From: CAZVUW01 sp964629825
GTDB taxonomy: Bacteria; Actinomycetota; Nitriliruptoria; Euzebyales; Egibacteraceae
Direction of reading: 5' to 3'
DNA length: 32,744 nt
Assembly: GCA_964629825.1 (NCBI GenBank)
Contig: CAZVUW010000026.1
Span: 1-32,744 of the forward strand
Part shown: positions 24,163 through 32,558 of the stretch, in pieces
Position numbering within the stretch: the stretch's first letter is position 1
Layout: every line of letters begins with the position of its first letter
Program-made: the position numbers and the translations under genes
Notes under the pieces: model-generated
What the model saw: the letters and a program-made list of their open reading frames with translations, nothing else
What the model was told of the DNA's origin: nothing
Databases searched by the model: none

Positions 24163-24769
24163 GGCCCCACCAGCCGACTTCCTCGACTGGGGCCTGGCGG
24201 GCCACGCGCTGGGCGGCGAGGACGAGTCCGGCGACCGGGCCCTGGTCGTCGCGCGCCGCGACGGGATGCTGGCGGCGGTCGTCGACGGGCTGGGCCACGG
24301 CGCCGAGGCGGCGGTGGCAGCGGCTCGCGCCGTCGAGGTGCTGAACGAGCACGCCGACGACGAGCTGGAGGCGCTGGTCCGACGCGCCCACGAGGCCCTG
24401 CGCCGCACGCGCGGCGCGGTGATCGCCCTGGCCGTCGTCACGCCCTCCGGCGGGGTCACCTGGACCGGCGTCGGCAACGTCGAGGCGGTGATCGTGCGCC
24501 ACGACCGCCCCGGTGACGCTGCGCGGGAGCACGCCCTGCTGCTGGGCGGGGTCCTCGGGGTGCAGCTGCCCCGGGTGCGGCCCGGCAGGACGACCCTGCG
24601 GCCGGGTGATGAGCTGATACTGGCCACCGACGGCATACGCCGGGAGTTCCTGAACAGCCTCACGTCCGCTCCGGCGCAGCGGCTGGCCGACGATATCCTC
24701 CGTCGGCACGCCACCGGCCGCGACGACGCGATGGTCCTCGTGGCCCGATACCGCGGACGGCACGCATGA
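24155..24769 (+). CDS. rsbX: RsbX-type PP2C/SpoIIE phosphatase (stressosome reset)
   Basis: A 204-residue PPM phosphatase lacking any sensor domain, the size and place of RsbX. Metal-binding motifs are AAVVDGLGHG (Asp44) with the following Ala-rich helix, ELILATDGIRREF, and GRDDAMVLVARY near the C-terminus. Bacillus RsbX dephosphorylates RsbR and RsbS to reset the complex. The GTG at 24155 overlaps rsbT by 8 nt and has GGGAG upstream; its stop overlaps the rsbU start by ATGA. Confidence 0.92.
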   Translation: MAEAPPADFLDWGLAGHALGGEDESGDRALVVARRDGMLAAVVDGLGHGAEAAVAAARAVEVLNEHADDELEALVRRAHEALRRTRGAVIALAVVTPSGGVTWTGVGNVEAVIVRHDRPGDAAREHALLLGGVLGVQLPRVRPGRTTLRPGDELILATDGIRREFLNSLTSAPAQRLADDILRRHATGRDDAMVLVARYRGRHA

Positions 24770-26181
24770 AGACGACCATCGAGGCGTTCGAGCGCGAGTA
24801 CGAGAAGGCCTTCCGCGAGCACCTGGCCAGCACCGACGAGGCCGGGCTGAGCGACGCCTACGAGCTCGGCCGCACCGCGCTGCTGCGCGGCCTCAGCTTC
24901 CTGGACCTCGCCGCCATCCACCACGACGTCCTGTCGCGGACGCTGGAGGCCGGCGGTGGAACCGAGCGCTCCGCCGCTTCCGCGGCCTCGGCCTTCTTCC
25001 TCGAGGTGATGTCCACCTATGAGATGGTGCAGCGAGGGGCGGTCGAGGCGCACCAGACCGCGCGGCTGAAGCAGCTGCACGCCGCCCAGCTGCGGCGGCT
25101 GGCGGAGGCGTCAATCGCCATCAACGGCGCCGGCTCGCCGGAGGAGATCGCGCGGCTCCTGCCCGAGCTCGCGGTGAACGTCATCGGGGCGGCCAGAGCG
25201 ACCACCCTCGTCGCGCCCTCGACCGGCCAGAGCATCGAGCACGCCTATCCCCCGGCGGAGTCGGCGCGGGCCATGGGCGGGTCGCGCCTGGAGGTCCCGC
25301 TTCGGCGCCGCAACGACAGCCTGCTCGGGACCCTCGCGATCACGGCGGCGACCGGCGCCTCCTTCAGCGATGACGACCAGGCGCTGCTCACCCAGCTCGC
25401 CCAGCTCGCCGGCGTGGCCCTGGAGAACGCCGAGCTGTACGAGGCGGAGCGGATCGTCGCCGAGACGCTCCAGCGCACCCTCCTGCCGCCGCGCCTGCCG
25501 GAGGTGCCGGGGGTGACCATGGCGGTGCGCTACCTGCCCGGCTCCCGCCAGGGCGACGTCGGCGGCGACTGGTACGACGCCGTCACGCTGCCGGACGGGC
25601 GGCTGGCGCTGATGGTCGGTGACGTGATGGGCAAGGGCATCCGCGCCGCCGCCGGCATGGGCCAGCTGCGCATCGCCCTGCGGGCCTACGCGATCGAGGG
25701 CCACGCCCCCGCGACCGTGGTCGCGCGCCTCGACCAGGCGCTCGAGGAGCTTCAGGGCGACCTGGCCACGGTCGTCTACCTCGTCCATGACCCGGCCTCG
25801 GGAGCCCTGCGCTACTCCAACGCAGGCCATCCCCCGCCCCTGCTCCTGAGCCCGGACGGCTCGTCGCACCTTCTGCGCGGCGGTCTCGCGCCGCCGCTCG
25901 GCTGCATGATCGGCACGACCTGCGCCGAGGCGTCCGAGCCGACCCAGCCGGGCGCGACGCTGGTCATCTACACGGACGGTCTGGTCGAGCGGCGCGATGA
26001 CGACATCGAGCACGGCCTCGAGCGCCTCCAGACGGTGGCCGAGGCGGCCGCCGACGCGGATCTCGAGACCTTCTGCGACCGGCTGCTCGACGGCATGGAC
26101 GCCGAGCACCGCAGCGACGACGTCGCCCTCCTGGTGGTGCGCTTCGGCGCGTCACCGGACGCTCAGCCGTCCGGGTTGTGA
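24766..26181 (+). CDS. rsbU: RsbU-like phosphatase: RsbT-binding domain + GAF + PP2C/SpoIIE
   Basis: A 471-residue three-domain phosphatase. Residues 1-100 resemble the RsbT-binding N-terminal domain of RsbU (SDAYELGRTALLRGLSFLDLAAIHHDVL). Residues 115-222 form a GAF-like domain ending LAQLAGVALENAELY. Residues 235-465 are a PP2C/SpoIIE phosphatase with LQRTLLPPRLP, GDVGGDWYDAV (Asp268, Asp271), VGDVMGKGIRAA (Asp286), NAGHPPPLLL, IYTDGLVER and SDDVALLVVRF, so it looks active. RsbU normally dephosphorylates RsbV to free sigma-B. The GAF between the RsbT-binding part and the catalytic part is extra compared with Bacillus RsbU. It overlaps rsbX (ATGA) and the PAP2 gene (GTGA). No rsbV, rsbW or sigB lies in the window. 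Confidence 0.92.
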   Translation: MKTTIEAFEREYEKAFREHLASTDEAGLSDAYELGRTALLRGLSFLDLAAIHHDVLSRTLEAGGGTERSAASAASAFFLEVMSTYEMVQRGAVEAHQTARLKQLHAAQLRRLAEASIAINGAGSPEEIARLLPELAVNVIGAARATTLVAPSTGQSIEHAYPPAESARAMGGSRLEVPLRRRNDSLLGTLAITAATGASFSDDDQALLTQLAQLAGVALENAELYEAERIVAETLQRTLLPPRLPEVPGVTMAVRYLPGSRQGDVGGDWYDAVTLPDGRLALMVGDVMGKGIRAAAGMGQLRIALRAYAIEGHAPATVVARLDQALEELQGDLATVVYLVHDPASGALRYSNAGHPPPLLLSPDGSSHLLRGGLAPPLGCMIGTTCAEASEPTQPGATLVIYTDGLVERRDDDIEHGLERLQTVAEAAADADLETFCDRLLDGMDAEHRSDDVALLVVRFGASPDAQPSGL

Positions 26182-26939
26182 GCCGCCCGCGGAGGCCGGC
26201 CCGCCTGGGGCGGGCGCTGGCATGGCTGCGCGCGCGGATCGATTCGGCGCCTGCGGGCCCGCTCATCGCCGGAGTGGCGATCACCGCGCTGGTGGTGGTG
26301 CTTGCGGTCGGCGCGCTGTTCCTCGAGCTCGTGGACGAGGTGACGGAGGCCGAGGGCGATCACCGCAACGAGGTCGCGCTGGTCGAGGAGATCCACGACC
26401 GGCGGACGCCTCCCCTGACCGCGTTCTTCCAGGTCGCAACCAGGCTGGGGGACGGATGGTTCTGCGCCCTTCTCATCGGAGCCGCCGCGCTGGCCCTGGG
26501 CGCACGGGGGCGGCCCGCGCTGGCGTTGACCGTCATCGCCTCCAGCACGGGCGCGGCGCTCGTCACGAGCGCCCTGAAGGTGGCGGTGGGTCGCGAGCGG
26601 CCGCCTCTGGTCGGTCAGCTCGTGGAGGCATCCGGAGGGGCGCTGCCCTCCGGGCACTCCTCCCAGGCGGTTGCCTGCTACGGGATCCTTGCGTTCGCGC
26701 TGGCGCTGACCACAACGCGCACGGGGGTGCGGATCGGAGGTTGGGTCGGGGCCGCGCTGCTGGCCGCTGTGATCGGCCTTTCCCGCGTCTACCTCGGCGT
26801 GCACTGGCCGTCCGACGTGCTGGCCGGCTGGCTGGTCGGGCTGGCCTGGCTGACCGTCGTCGTGGCGGCCGCGTGGACCCTGCGACGGCTGGACCGCCCC
26901 AGACGCTGGTGGGGCAGGCGGCCGGCGCGGTCGGCTTGA
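26178..26939 (+). CDS. PAP2-family membrane phosphatase
   Basis: A 253-residue integral membrane phosphatase with about six hydrophobic segments. The three PAP2 motifs are present: KVAVGRERP, the ALPSGHSSQAVA motif, and SRVYLGVHWPSDVLAGWLVG with the catalytic His. Family members remove phosphate from phosphatidate, undecaprenyl pyrophosphate or related lipids; the substrate is open. A positively charged N-terminus precedes the first membrane helix. The GTG start at 26178 overlaps the rsbU stop (GTGA), placing this lipid phosphatase as the last gene of the stressosome operon, an unusual arrangement. After it is a 133-nt gap to the S15 peptidase. Confidence 0.92.
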   Translation: MSRPRRPARLGRALAWLRARIDSAPAGPLIAGVAITALVVVLAVGALFLELVDEVTEAEGDHRNEVALVEEIHDRRTPPLTAFFQVATRLGDGWFCALLIGAAALALGARGRPALALTVIASSTGAALVTSALKVAVGRERPPLVGQLVEASGGALPSGHSSQAVACYGILAFALALTTTRTGVRIGGWVGAALLAAVIGLSRVYLGVHWPSDVLAGWLVGLAWLTVVVAAAWTLRRLDRPRRWWGRRPARSA

Positions 26940-27072
26940 CTCGGCGCCCCGGTCGGAGAATCCTCCATCTCTATTCGGGCGGGATGATGGGAGTCGTCTG
27001 CCAGGCCTCGGCTCTGCGGCGGGGCCGGCGGCCTTCCTTCATCAGCCGTGGCTTCGAAGTCAGGGGTGGTAC

Positions 27073-29271
27073 ATGAGATTGACAAGACGACTGGCGCTCG
27101 CGCTGTCGGTGCTGACGGCGGCGGCGCTGATCGCGCCCGCCGGTGCGGTCGCCCAGCCGGGGCCGACGCCGACCATCGTGGTTGAGAACGGTGTGACGCA
27201 GCCGGTGTTCAGCTTCGCAGACGCCATCGAGGAGACCGTCTGGGTCGAGATCCCGGGCGTTGACACCAACAACGACGGCGTCACCGACCGGGTGATGATC
27301 CAGAGCTCGCGTCCGAAGGAGACGCGGGACTACCCGGACTTCGACGTCCCGATCGTCATGGAGCTGAGCCCCTACCGCTCCGGCACCTGGGGCAGCGTTC
27401 CTTACCACACCGACCTGAACCCCGACCGCCTGCCGCAGGACCCCGACGCGGGCGGTGAGCTCGGTGACTTCACCGGCGCCTCCTCCTTCGGGACCGCCGG
27501 CCCGACCCCGAACCTGCCGACCTCGCTGGACGACTACTACGTCCCGCGCGGCTACGGCGTGGTGATCGGTCAGAGCGTGGGCACCGCGCAGTCCACCGGC
27601 TGCGGCACCACCGGTGACATCGCCGAGATGCTGAGCGCCAAGGCCATCATCGACTGGCTCAACGGGCGGGGCACCGCCTACGACTCCGCGGTCGGCGGCA
27701 ACGTCGTCCCGAACCCCGACTGGACCACCGGCGAGGTCGGCATGACGGGTGGCTCCTACAACGGGACCATCCCGAACATGGTCGCCACCAGCGGCGTCGA
27801 GGGCCTGAAGACCATCGTGCCGATCGTCGCGATCAGCGACTGGTACAACTACTACCGGGAGAACGGCCTCGTGGTCGCCCCCGGCGGGTACCAGGGCGAG
27901 GACGCCGACGTCCTGGCGAAGTACATCTCCGGCCAGGCCCGCTCCCTGGGTGACTGCGCCGACGAGTTCGCCCAGATCACCGAGGACCAGGACCGCGTCA
28001 CCGGTGACTACAACGAGTTCTGGGACGCCCGCAACTGGCTGAAGCACGTCGACGGCGTGAAGGCCTCCGTCTTCGTCGTCGACGGCCGCAACGACTGGAA
28101 CGTCAAGCCGAGCCAGTGGGGTCAGTGGTGGGACGCCCTGAGCGAGCGGGGCATCACCCGCAAGATCTGGCTGACTAACGGTGGCCACGGCGCCCCGGGC
28201 GCCAACTCCAGCTACACGCTGCCGGACGGGACCACCTGGACCTACCAGCAGACCGTGAACCGCTGGTTCGACCACGAGCTGTGGGGTGTCGACAACGGGA
28301 TCCTCGATGAGCCCCGTGCGATCCTGCAGCGCGAGAACAACCAGAACGTCACCTACGCCGACTGGCCGGTTCCCGGCTCCGACGACGTGACGCTGCGCTT
28401 CAGCGCCACCTCGCCGACCGCGCCGGGACGCCTGCTGACCGACACCCAGGGCGAGGCGGGCGACGTCGACCAGTCCTTCGTGGACAACGGTCGCAACCGC
28501 CGGCCGGCCAACACGCTCAGCGGCCAGCCGGCCCTGATCGCCAACCCGGACACCGCGGACCCGAACCGTCTGGTCTACCTGTCCGGCGTCCTCGGCTCGC
28601 CGCTGCAGCTGAGCGGCACCGGCTCGATCGAGCTGACTGCTTCGGTCGACAACGCCCGGGCCGCGAACCTGAGCGCCTACCTGGTGGACTACGGTCCGCC
28701 CGGATCCACCAGCGCCACGATGGTCACCCGCGGCTGGATGGACGTCCAGAACCGCAACGGCCGGGATGTCACCGACCCCATCGAGGCGGGCACCCCGTAC
28801 ACGTTCCGGTGGGAGTTCCACCCGGACGACTACATCTTCCAGGCCGGGCGTCGCATCGGCGTGGTGATCTTCTCGACGGACTACGACTTCACGCTGCGCC
28901 CGCTGCCGGGCACCCAGCTCACGATCCGTCCGGAGTCGAGCTCGGTCACCCTGCCGTTCGTCGGCGGCGAGACCACCATGGGCTTCTCCCTGCTGCGCGG
29001 TGAGCTCAACGACGTCGTGGCCGCCGGCGGCATCACCGAGGGCCTTGAGGGCAAGATCCGCCACGCCCTCGACACCGCCGAGGAGTGGCTGGGCATGCCG
29101 AAGAAGTTCGGCCCGGCCCTGTCCCACCTCGACCGCGCCGTCCACCTGCTGCTGTGGCAGGCCGACGTTATCGAGGACAAGAACAAGCCGAACCAGGGTG
29201 ACGCGGCGGCGCTGCGCGCTCTGGCGGCCTCGATCCAGGCGTTCGCGGACTCGCTGCGCGCCGGTTCGTAG
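27073..29271 (+). CDS. Secreted S15-type (X-Pro dipeptidyl-peptidase/CocE-like) peptidase with shared C-terminal domain
   Basis: A 732-residue exported protein. A Sec signal peptide (residues 1-28: RLTRRLALALSVLTAAALIAP, then AGAVAQPG) precedes an alpha/beta-hydrolase S15 domain with Ser228 in GMTGGSYNGT, Asp341 in VVDGRNDWNVKP and His372 in TNGGHGAPG. A beta-rich X-Pro C-terminal domain follows (about 400-640). S15 enzymes remove Xaa-Pro dipeptides or hydrolyse acyl esters; peptidase activity is likely given length and motif order. The last ~80 residues (GGITEGLEGK to the stop) form a helical domain also found at the end of the M36 protein. The ATG at 27073 has AGGGGTGG 3-8 nt upstream. Terminator-like hairpins follow. 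There are only two Cys in the mature part, and no sorting motif or transmembrane anchor at the C-terminus. Confidence 0.92.
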   Translation: MRLTRRLALALSVLTAAALIAPAGAVAQPGPTPTIVVENGVTQPVFSFADAIEETVWVEIPGVDTNNDGVTDRVMIQSSRPKETRDYPDFDVPIVMELSPYRSGTWGSVPYHTDLNPDRLPQDPDAGGELGDFTGASSFGTAGPTPNLPTSLDDYYVPRGYGVVIGQSVGTAQSTGCGTTGDIAEMLSAKAIIDWLNGRGTAYDSAVGGNVVPNPDWTTGEVGMTGGSYNGTIPNMVATSGVEGLKTIVPIVAISDWYNYYRENGLVVAPGGYQGEDADVLAKYISGQARSLGDCADEFAQITEDQDRVTGDYNEFWDARNWLKHVDGVKASVFVVDGRNDWNVKPSQWGQWWDALSERGITRKIWLTNGGHGAPGANSSYTLPDGTTWTYQQTVNRWFDHELWGVDNGILDEPRAILQRENNQNVTYADWPVPGSDDVTLRFSATSPTAPGRLLTDTQGEAGDVDQSFVDNGRNRRPANTLSGQPALIANPDTADPNRLVYLSGVLGSPLQLSGTGSIELTASVDNARAANLSAYLVDYGPPGSTSATMVTRGWMDVQNRNGRDVTDPIEAGTPYTFRWEFHPDDYIFQAGRRIGVVIFSTDYDFTLRPLPGTQLTIRPESSSVTLPFVGGETTMGFSLLRGELNDVVAAGGITEGLEGKIRHALDTAEEWLGMPKKFGPALSHLDRAVHLLLWQADVIEDKNKPNQGDAAALRALAASIQAFADSLRAGS
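29026..29256 (+). repeat. Shared C-terminal helical domain, S15 copy
   Basis: A 77-codon segment starting GGITEGL. By hand alignment about 55 of 77 residues match the copy at 32135-32365, and 58 of 60 bases match between 29116-29175 and 32225-32284. The core is ALSHLDRAVHLLLWQADVIE, followed by KPNQGD and LRALA. It is predicted to be helical and amphipathic. It reminds me of FIMAH-type C-terminal modules of secreted proteins in other Gram-positive bacteria, unverified. Confidence 0.85.
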
Positions 29272-29280
29272 CAGACCGCT

Positions 29281-29346
29281 GAAGGGGTAATCACCCTTTC
29301 ACACCTGCTGAAGGAGCCTCCCGCCCCTCCGAGGGCGGGAGGCTCC
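29281..29346 (+). terminator. Two tandem hairpins after the S15 gene, the second a strong terminator
   Basis: The first stem is GAAGGGGT-AATC-ACCCTTTC (29281-29300). The second, stronger stem is GGAGCCTCCCGCCC with GGGCGGGAGGCTCC (29313-29326/29333-29346), 14 perfect bp around CTCCGA, followed by TGCGTTTG. Confidence 0.85.
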
Positions 29347-29746
29347 TGCGTTTGCGGGCGAACCGCACCGGCTGCCCAGCATCCGCGGCGCGTCTGCCGT
29401 CATCTGTCCGGGCCGACGCCCCTCCAAGGCTCCAAACGTCTAGGGGATCAGAGCCGGATGCGCCCCGAGCGCAACAGGTGACCGCGGGCCGTCAGCACGC
29501 GCTGCTAGATGTCAATTCGCTCCGCCTGCGTCGCGAGCTACCCCCATTCGAGTGATAACTGCATCCCCCATGCCAAATCGCAAATTGGGATGAGGTGGAT
29601 TAATGCAAGTCCCCCTTGCTAGGCCTCTGGTTACAGCGGTAGCGTCCGGCCCGCGTTGAGGGCGGGTTACGGCTTCGCGCGTTTGAGCGTTGTCGTCCAT
29701 CTCGGCGTGCATGGTCGTCATGCTTCTCTCACCGGAAGGAAGTGCC
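29347..29746. other. 400-nt intergenic region ahead of the M36 gene
   Basis: No coding sequence with a convincing start, ribosome site or domain is visible. The part from about 29500 to 29610 is clearly AT-richer than its surroundings and ends at the promoter candidate. The last 100 nt form a leader that resembles the leader of the right-edge gene. I see no tRNA or obvious RNA gene. Confidence 0.6.
29616..29645 (+). promoter_or_regulatory. Candidate promoter of the M36 peptidase gene
   Basis: TTGCTA (29616-29621), 18 nt, then TAGCGT (29640-29645), followed by CC. The -10 box ends 102 nt before the TTG start, exactly as the similar TTGCAC/TAGTGT pair does ahead of the right-edge gene. The shared spacing supports both. 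Confidence 0.5.
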
Positions 29747-32374
29747 TTGCGATACCAACGAACCATCGCCGTGCTGGCGATGACTCTCCCGCTGGTGCTG
29801 GTGCTCGCCCTGCCGGGCGGCGCCACCGCCGAGCCGGGCGAGAACCAGACCGGATCCGGATTCCTGACCGGTCCCGCCGACGGGGACCCCGAGGACCTCG
29901 CCGTCGCCTACGTCGAGCGCGAGCACGACTCGCTCGAGCTGGAGGCCGGCGATGTCGACGAGCTGTTCGTGCGCTCCAGCTACGTCTCGAGCCACACCGG
30001 CGCCACCCACGTCGCCGTGGGACAGCGCCACCAGGGCCTTGAGGTCTTCGGCGTTGGCGCGACCGTCACCGTCGCCCCCGACGGCAGCATCGCCTTCGTG
30101 GGCGGCAACCTGGTGTCCGGTCTCGACGCCGCCAGCGGCGCCGTCGCGACCAGCGCTGCGGACGCTGTCGAGGGTGCGGCCGACGGCCTGGCCGTCGACA
30201 CCGACGAGGTCGACGTCGAGGAGGCCCCGCAGCTCGGCTGGCAGCCCACCGAGGATGGCTCCCTGCGCCTGGCCTGGCAGCTCGTGCTGGACGAGACCGA
30301 CGACGCCGACCTGTGGAACGTCGCCGTCGACGCCCAGACCGGCGAGCTGATCGCGGCCGACAACTGGACCGCCTCCCACAGCGCCGAGGAGCTCGAGCAC
30401 CTCGCGACCACCTCCTCGAGCTTTGACCCGGGCGGGTCACCGAACCCCGTGAACGACGGCTCCAGCTACCGCGTCGTCGCGTTCCCGGACGAGAGCCCCA
30501 ACGACGGGCCGCGGACCCTGGTGACCAACCCCGCGGACGCCGACGCCTCGCCGTTCGGCTGGCACGACACCGACGGGGTGGCCGGTCCTGAGTTCACCAT
30601 CACGCGTGGTAACAACGTCCACGCCGCCCTGGACCAGGACGCCAACAACCAGCCCGACGCCGGTCAGGACGTCGACGGCGGTCCGAGTCTGAACTTCGAC
30701 TTCCCGGCCGACCTGAGCGAGCACGCTCAGGCCTACCGCGAGGCCGCGACGGCGAACCTCTTCTACTTCAACAACATCATCCACGACGTCATGTGGCACC
30801 TGGGCTTCGACGAGCCCTCGGGCAACTTCCAGGCCAACAACTACGGTCGTGGCGGCAACGGCGGCGACTACGTGCGCGCCGACGCCCAGGACGGCAACGG
30901 CACCAACAACGCCAACTTCTCGACCCCGGCGGCCGACGGCAGCGCGCCGCGCATGCAGATGTACCTGTGGCCGGGCAACCAGCTGGGCGCCCAGAACCAG
31001 ATCGTCGTCGGCGCCAACCAGTTCAACGCCGGGTGGGCGCGCTTCGGCCCGCCGGCCACAAACGCCGGCGTCAGCGGCCCGCTGGTCGTCGCCGCCAACA
31101 ACGGCTGCCAGGCGTCTGACTACCCGGAGGGCTCCGGCTACATCGCCATCACGGTCAACGTGACCTCCGGCGGGGGCTCGTGCACCAACCCGGCCCGCAC
31201 CGCCGCCGCTCAGGCTGCTGGCGCCGCCGCGGTCATCATCGCGAACACCACCGGCACCGGCACCGGCGCCGGCCCGATCCTGACCGGTGCGCAGACCGGC
31301 ACGCCCGTCGGCATCCCCGCGGTGAGCGTGACCGCTCAGGTCGCCGACTCGCTGCGCGCCCTCGCCGGCGAGACCGCCCAGGTGCGCAAGCACCCGTCGC
31401 ACCCCGGCATCCGCGACGGTGACCTGGAGAACGGGATCATCATCCACGAGTACGGTCACGGCATCTCCAACCGCCTGACCGGTGGTCTGAACATCAACTG
31501 CCTGTCTGGCAACGAGCAGATGGGTGAGGGCTGGAGCGACTTCTACGGCACGATCATGACGCTCAACCCGGCTCTGGATGACCCCGAGGACGGCCGCGGC
31601 ATGGGCCCGTACGCCCTGTTCCAGCCGGACCGCCACGGCGCCGGCATCCGCGTGACCCGCTACTCGCGCAACCTCGACATCAACCGGCTCACCTACGACA
31701 ACATCAAGACCGGTGGCTGGAACGGCGGCACCATCGCTGCTCCGCACGGCGTGGGCTGGGCCTGGAACACGGTCCTGTACGACATGACCTGGGATCTGAT
31801 CGACGCCCACGGCTTCAACGGCGACCTCTACGGTGACCCGACGAGCGGCGGCAACCTCCTGGCGCTCCAGCTCGTCACCGACGGTCTGAAGCTCCAGGGC
31901 TGCGGTCCGAACTTCGTCACCGGCCGTGCGGCGATCATCGCCGCCGACCAGCTCCTCACGGGTGGCGAGAACCGCTGCCTGCTGTGGAACACCTTCGCCC
32001 GCCGCGGCCTCGGCTTCAGCGCCAACGGTGGCGGCACCAGCCGCGACGACGGTAGCCAGGCCTTCGACCTGCCGGCCGACTGCGCGCCGACCTTCCGCTA
32101 CGCGGATGGCGAGCTGTGGCGTCTGAACTTCAACGGTGGCATCACCGAGGGTCTTGACGCCAAGATCAACCACGCCCTGGCCCAGGCCGAGGAGTGGCTG
32201 TCGATCCCCGGCAAGGAGCTCGTCGCCCTGTCCCACCTCGACCGCGCCATCCACCTGCTGCTGTGGCAGGCCGACGTGATCGAGGGCAAGGACAAGCCCA
32301 ACCAGGGCGACGCCGACGCGCTCCGCGCGCTGGCGCAGACCATCACCAACCTGCGCAACTCCCTGACGCCGTAG
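29747..32374 (+). CDS. Secreted M36 (fungalysin-type) zinc metallopeptidase with PA insert and shared C-terminal domain
   Basis: An 875-residue exported metallopeptidase. A signal peptide (RYQRTIAVLAMTLPLVLVLA then ALPGGATA) is followed by an FTP-type propeptide (about 35-200, with SSHTGATHVAVGQRHQGLEVFG and VDAQTGELIAADNW). The M36 catalytic domain has AYREAATANLFYFNNIIHDVMWHLGFDE and the zinc motif HEYGH (His567, His571; catalytic Glu568) with Glu594 in GEGWSDF. A PA (protease-associated) domain, about 450-545, is inserted just before HEYGH. The last ~80 residues are the shared helical domain. The TTG at 29747 is chosen: AAGGA lies 6 nt upstream, the signal peptide begins there, and the right-edge gene starts at the same codon. 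An ATG at 29690 would add 19 residues that spoil the signal peptide. It is followed by a strong terminator. Confidence 0.93.
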   Translation: MRYQRTIAVLAMTLPLVLVLALPGGATAEPGENQTGSGFLTGPADGDPEDLAVAYVEREHDSLELEAGDVDELFVRSSYVSSHTGATHVAVGQRHQGLEVFGVGATVTVAPDGSIAFVGGNLVSGLDAASGAVATSAADAVEGAADGLAVDTDEVDVEEAPQLGWQPTEDGSLRLAWQLVLDETDDADLWNVAVDAQTGELIAADNWTASHSAEELEHLATTSSSFDPGGSPNPVNDGSSYRVVAFPDESPNDGPRTLVTNPADADASPFGWHDTDGVAGPEFTITRGNNVHAALDQDANNQPDAGQDVDGGPSLNFDFPADLSEHAQAYREAATANLFYFNNIIHDVMWHLGFDEPSGNFQANNYGRGGNGGDYVRADAQDGNGTNNANFSTPAADGSAPRMQMYLWPGNQLGAQNQIVVGANQFNAGWARFGPPATNAGVSGPLVVAANNGCQASDYPEGSGYIAITVNVTSGGGSCTNPARTAAAQAAGAAAVIIANTTGTGTGAGPILTGAQTGTPVGIPAVSVTAQVADSLRALAGETAQVRKHPSHPGIRDGDLENGIIIHEYGHGISNRLTGGLNINCLSGNEQMGEGWSDFYGTIMTLNPALDDPEDGRGMGPYALFQPDRHGAGIRVTRYSRNLDINRLTYDNIKTGGWNGGTIAAPHGVGWAWNTVLYDMTWDLIDAHGFNGDLYGDPTSGGNLLALQLVTDGLKLQGCGPNFVTGRAAIIAADQLLTGGENRCLLWNTFARRGLGFSANGGGTSRDDGSQAFDLPADCAPTFRYADGELWRLNFNGGITEGLDAKINHALAQAEEWLSIPGKELVALSHLDRAIHLLLWQADVIEGKDKPNQGDADALRALAQTITNLRNSLTP
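32135..32365 (+). repeat. Shared C-terminal helical domain, M36 copy
   Basis: A 77-codon segment starting GGITEGLDAK and ending two residues before the stop. It pairs with the S15 copy (29026-29256); the core ALSHLDRAIHLLLWQADVIE differs there by one residue. Confidence 0.85.
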
Positions 32375-32396
32375 CCGGCGCCAGGAGCTAGCACCT

Positions 32397-32430
32397 CCCG
32401 AGGGGGGCGCCACTGGGCGCCCCCCTCGGG
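32397..32430 (+). terminator. Strong terminator after the M36 gene
   Basis: CCCGAGGGGGGCGCC and GGCGCCCCCCTCGGG pair perfectly over 15 bp around an ACTG loop, starting 23 nt after the stop codon, followed by CTGTTC. Confidence 0.9.
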
Positions 32431-32558
32431 CTGTTCAGGAACAGGCTTAGGACTCGTCGGCCCACACGCCACTGGCGGGGACTGGACATCTGAACACGAG
32501 GAACTGGCCTCAGCCATACAGATGGTCTAGGTAAGCGGGCGAATCTGAAGAAAACCTC

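Noticed and set aside
29352..29555. 67-codon frame in the gap before the M36 gene
   Set aside because: No ribosome site, no similarity to a known small protein, and composition typical of random GC-rich sequence.
29690..29746. ATG at 29690 as the M36 start
   Set aside because: It would add 19 residues ahead of the signal peptide; the TTG at 29747 has AAGGA and matches the start of the right-edge paralogue.
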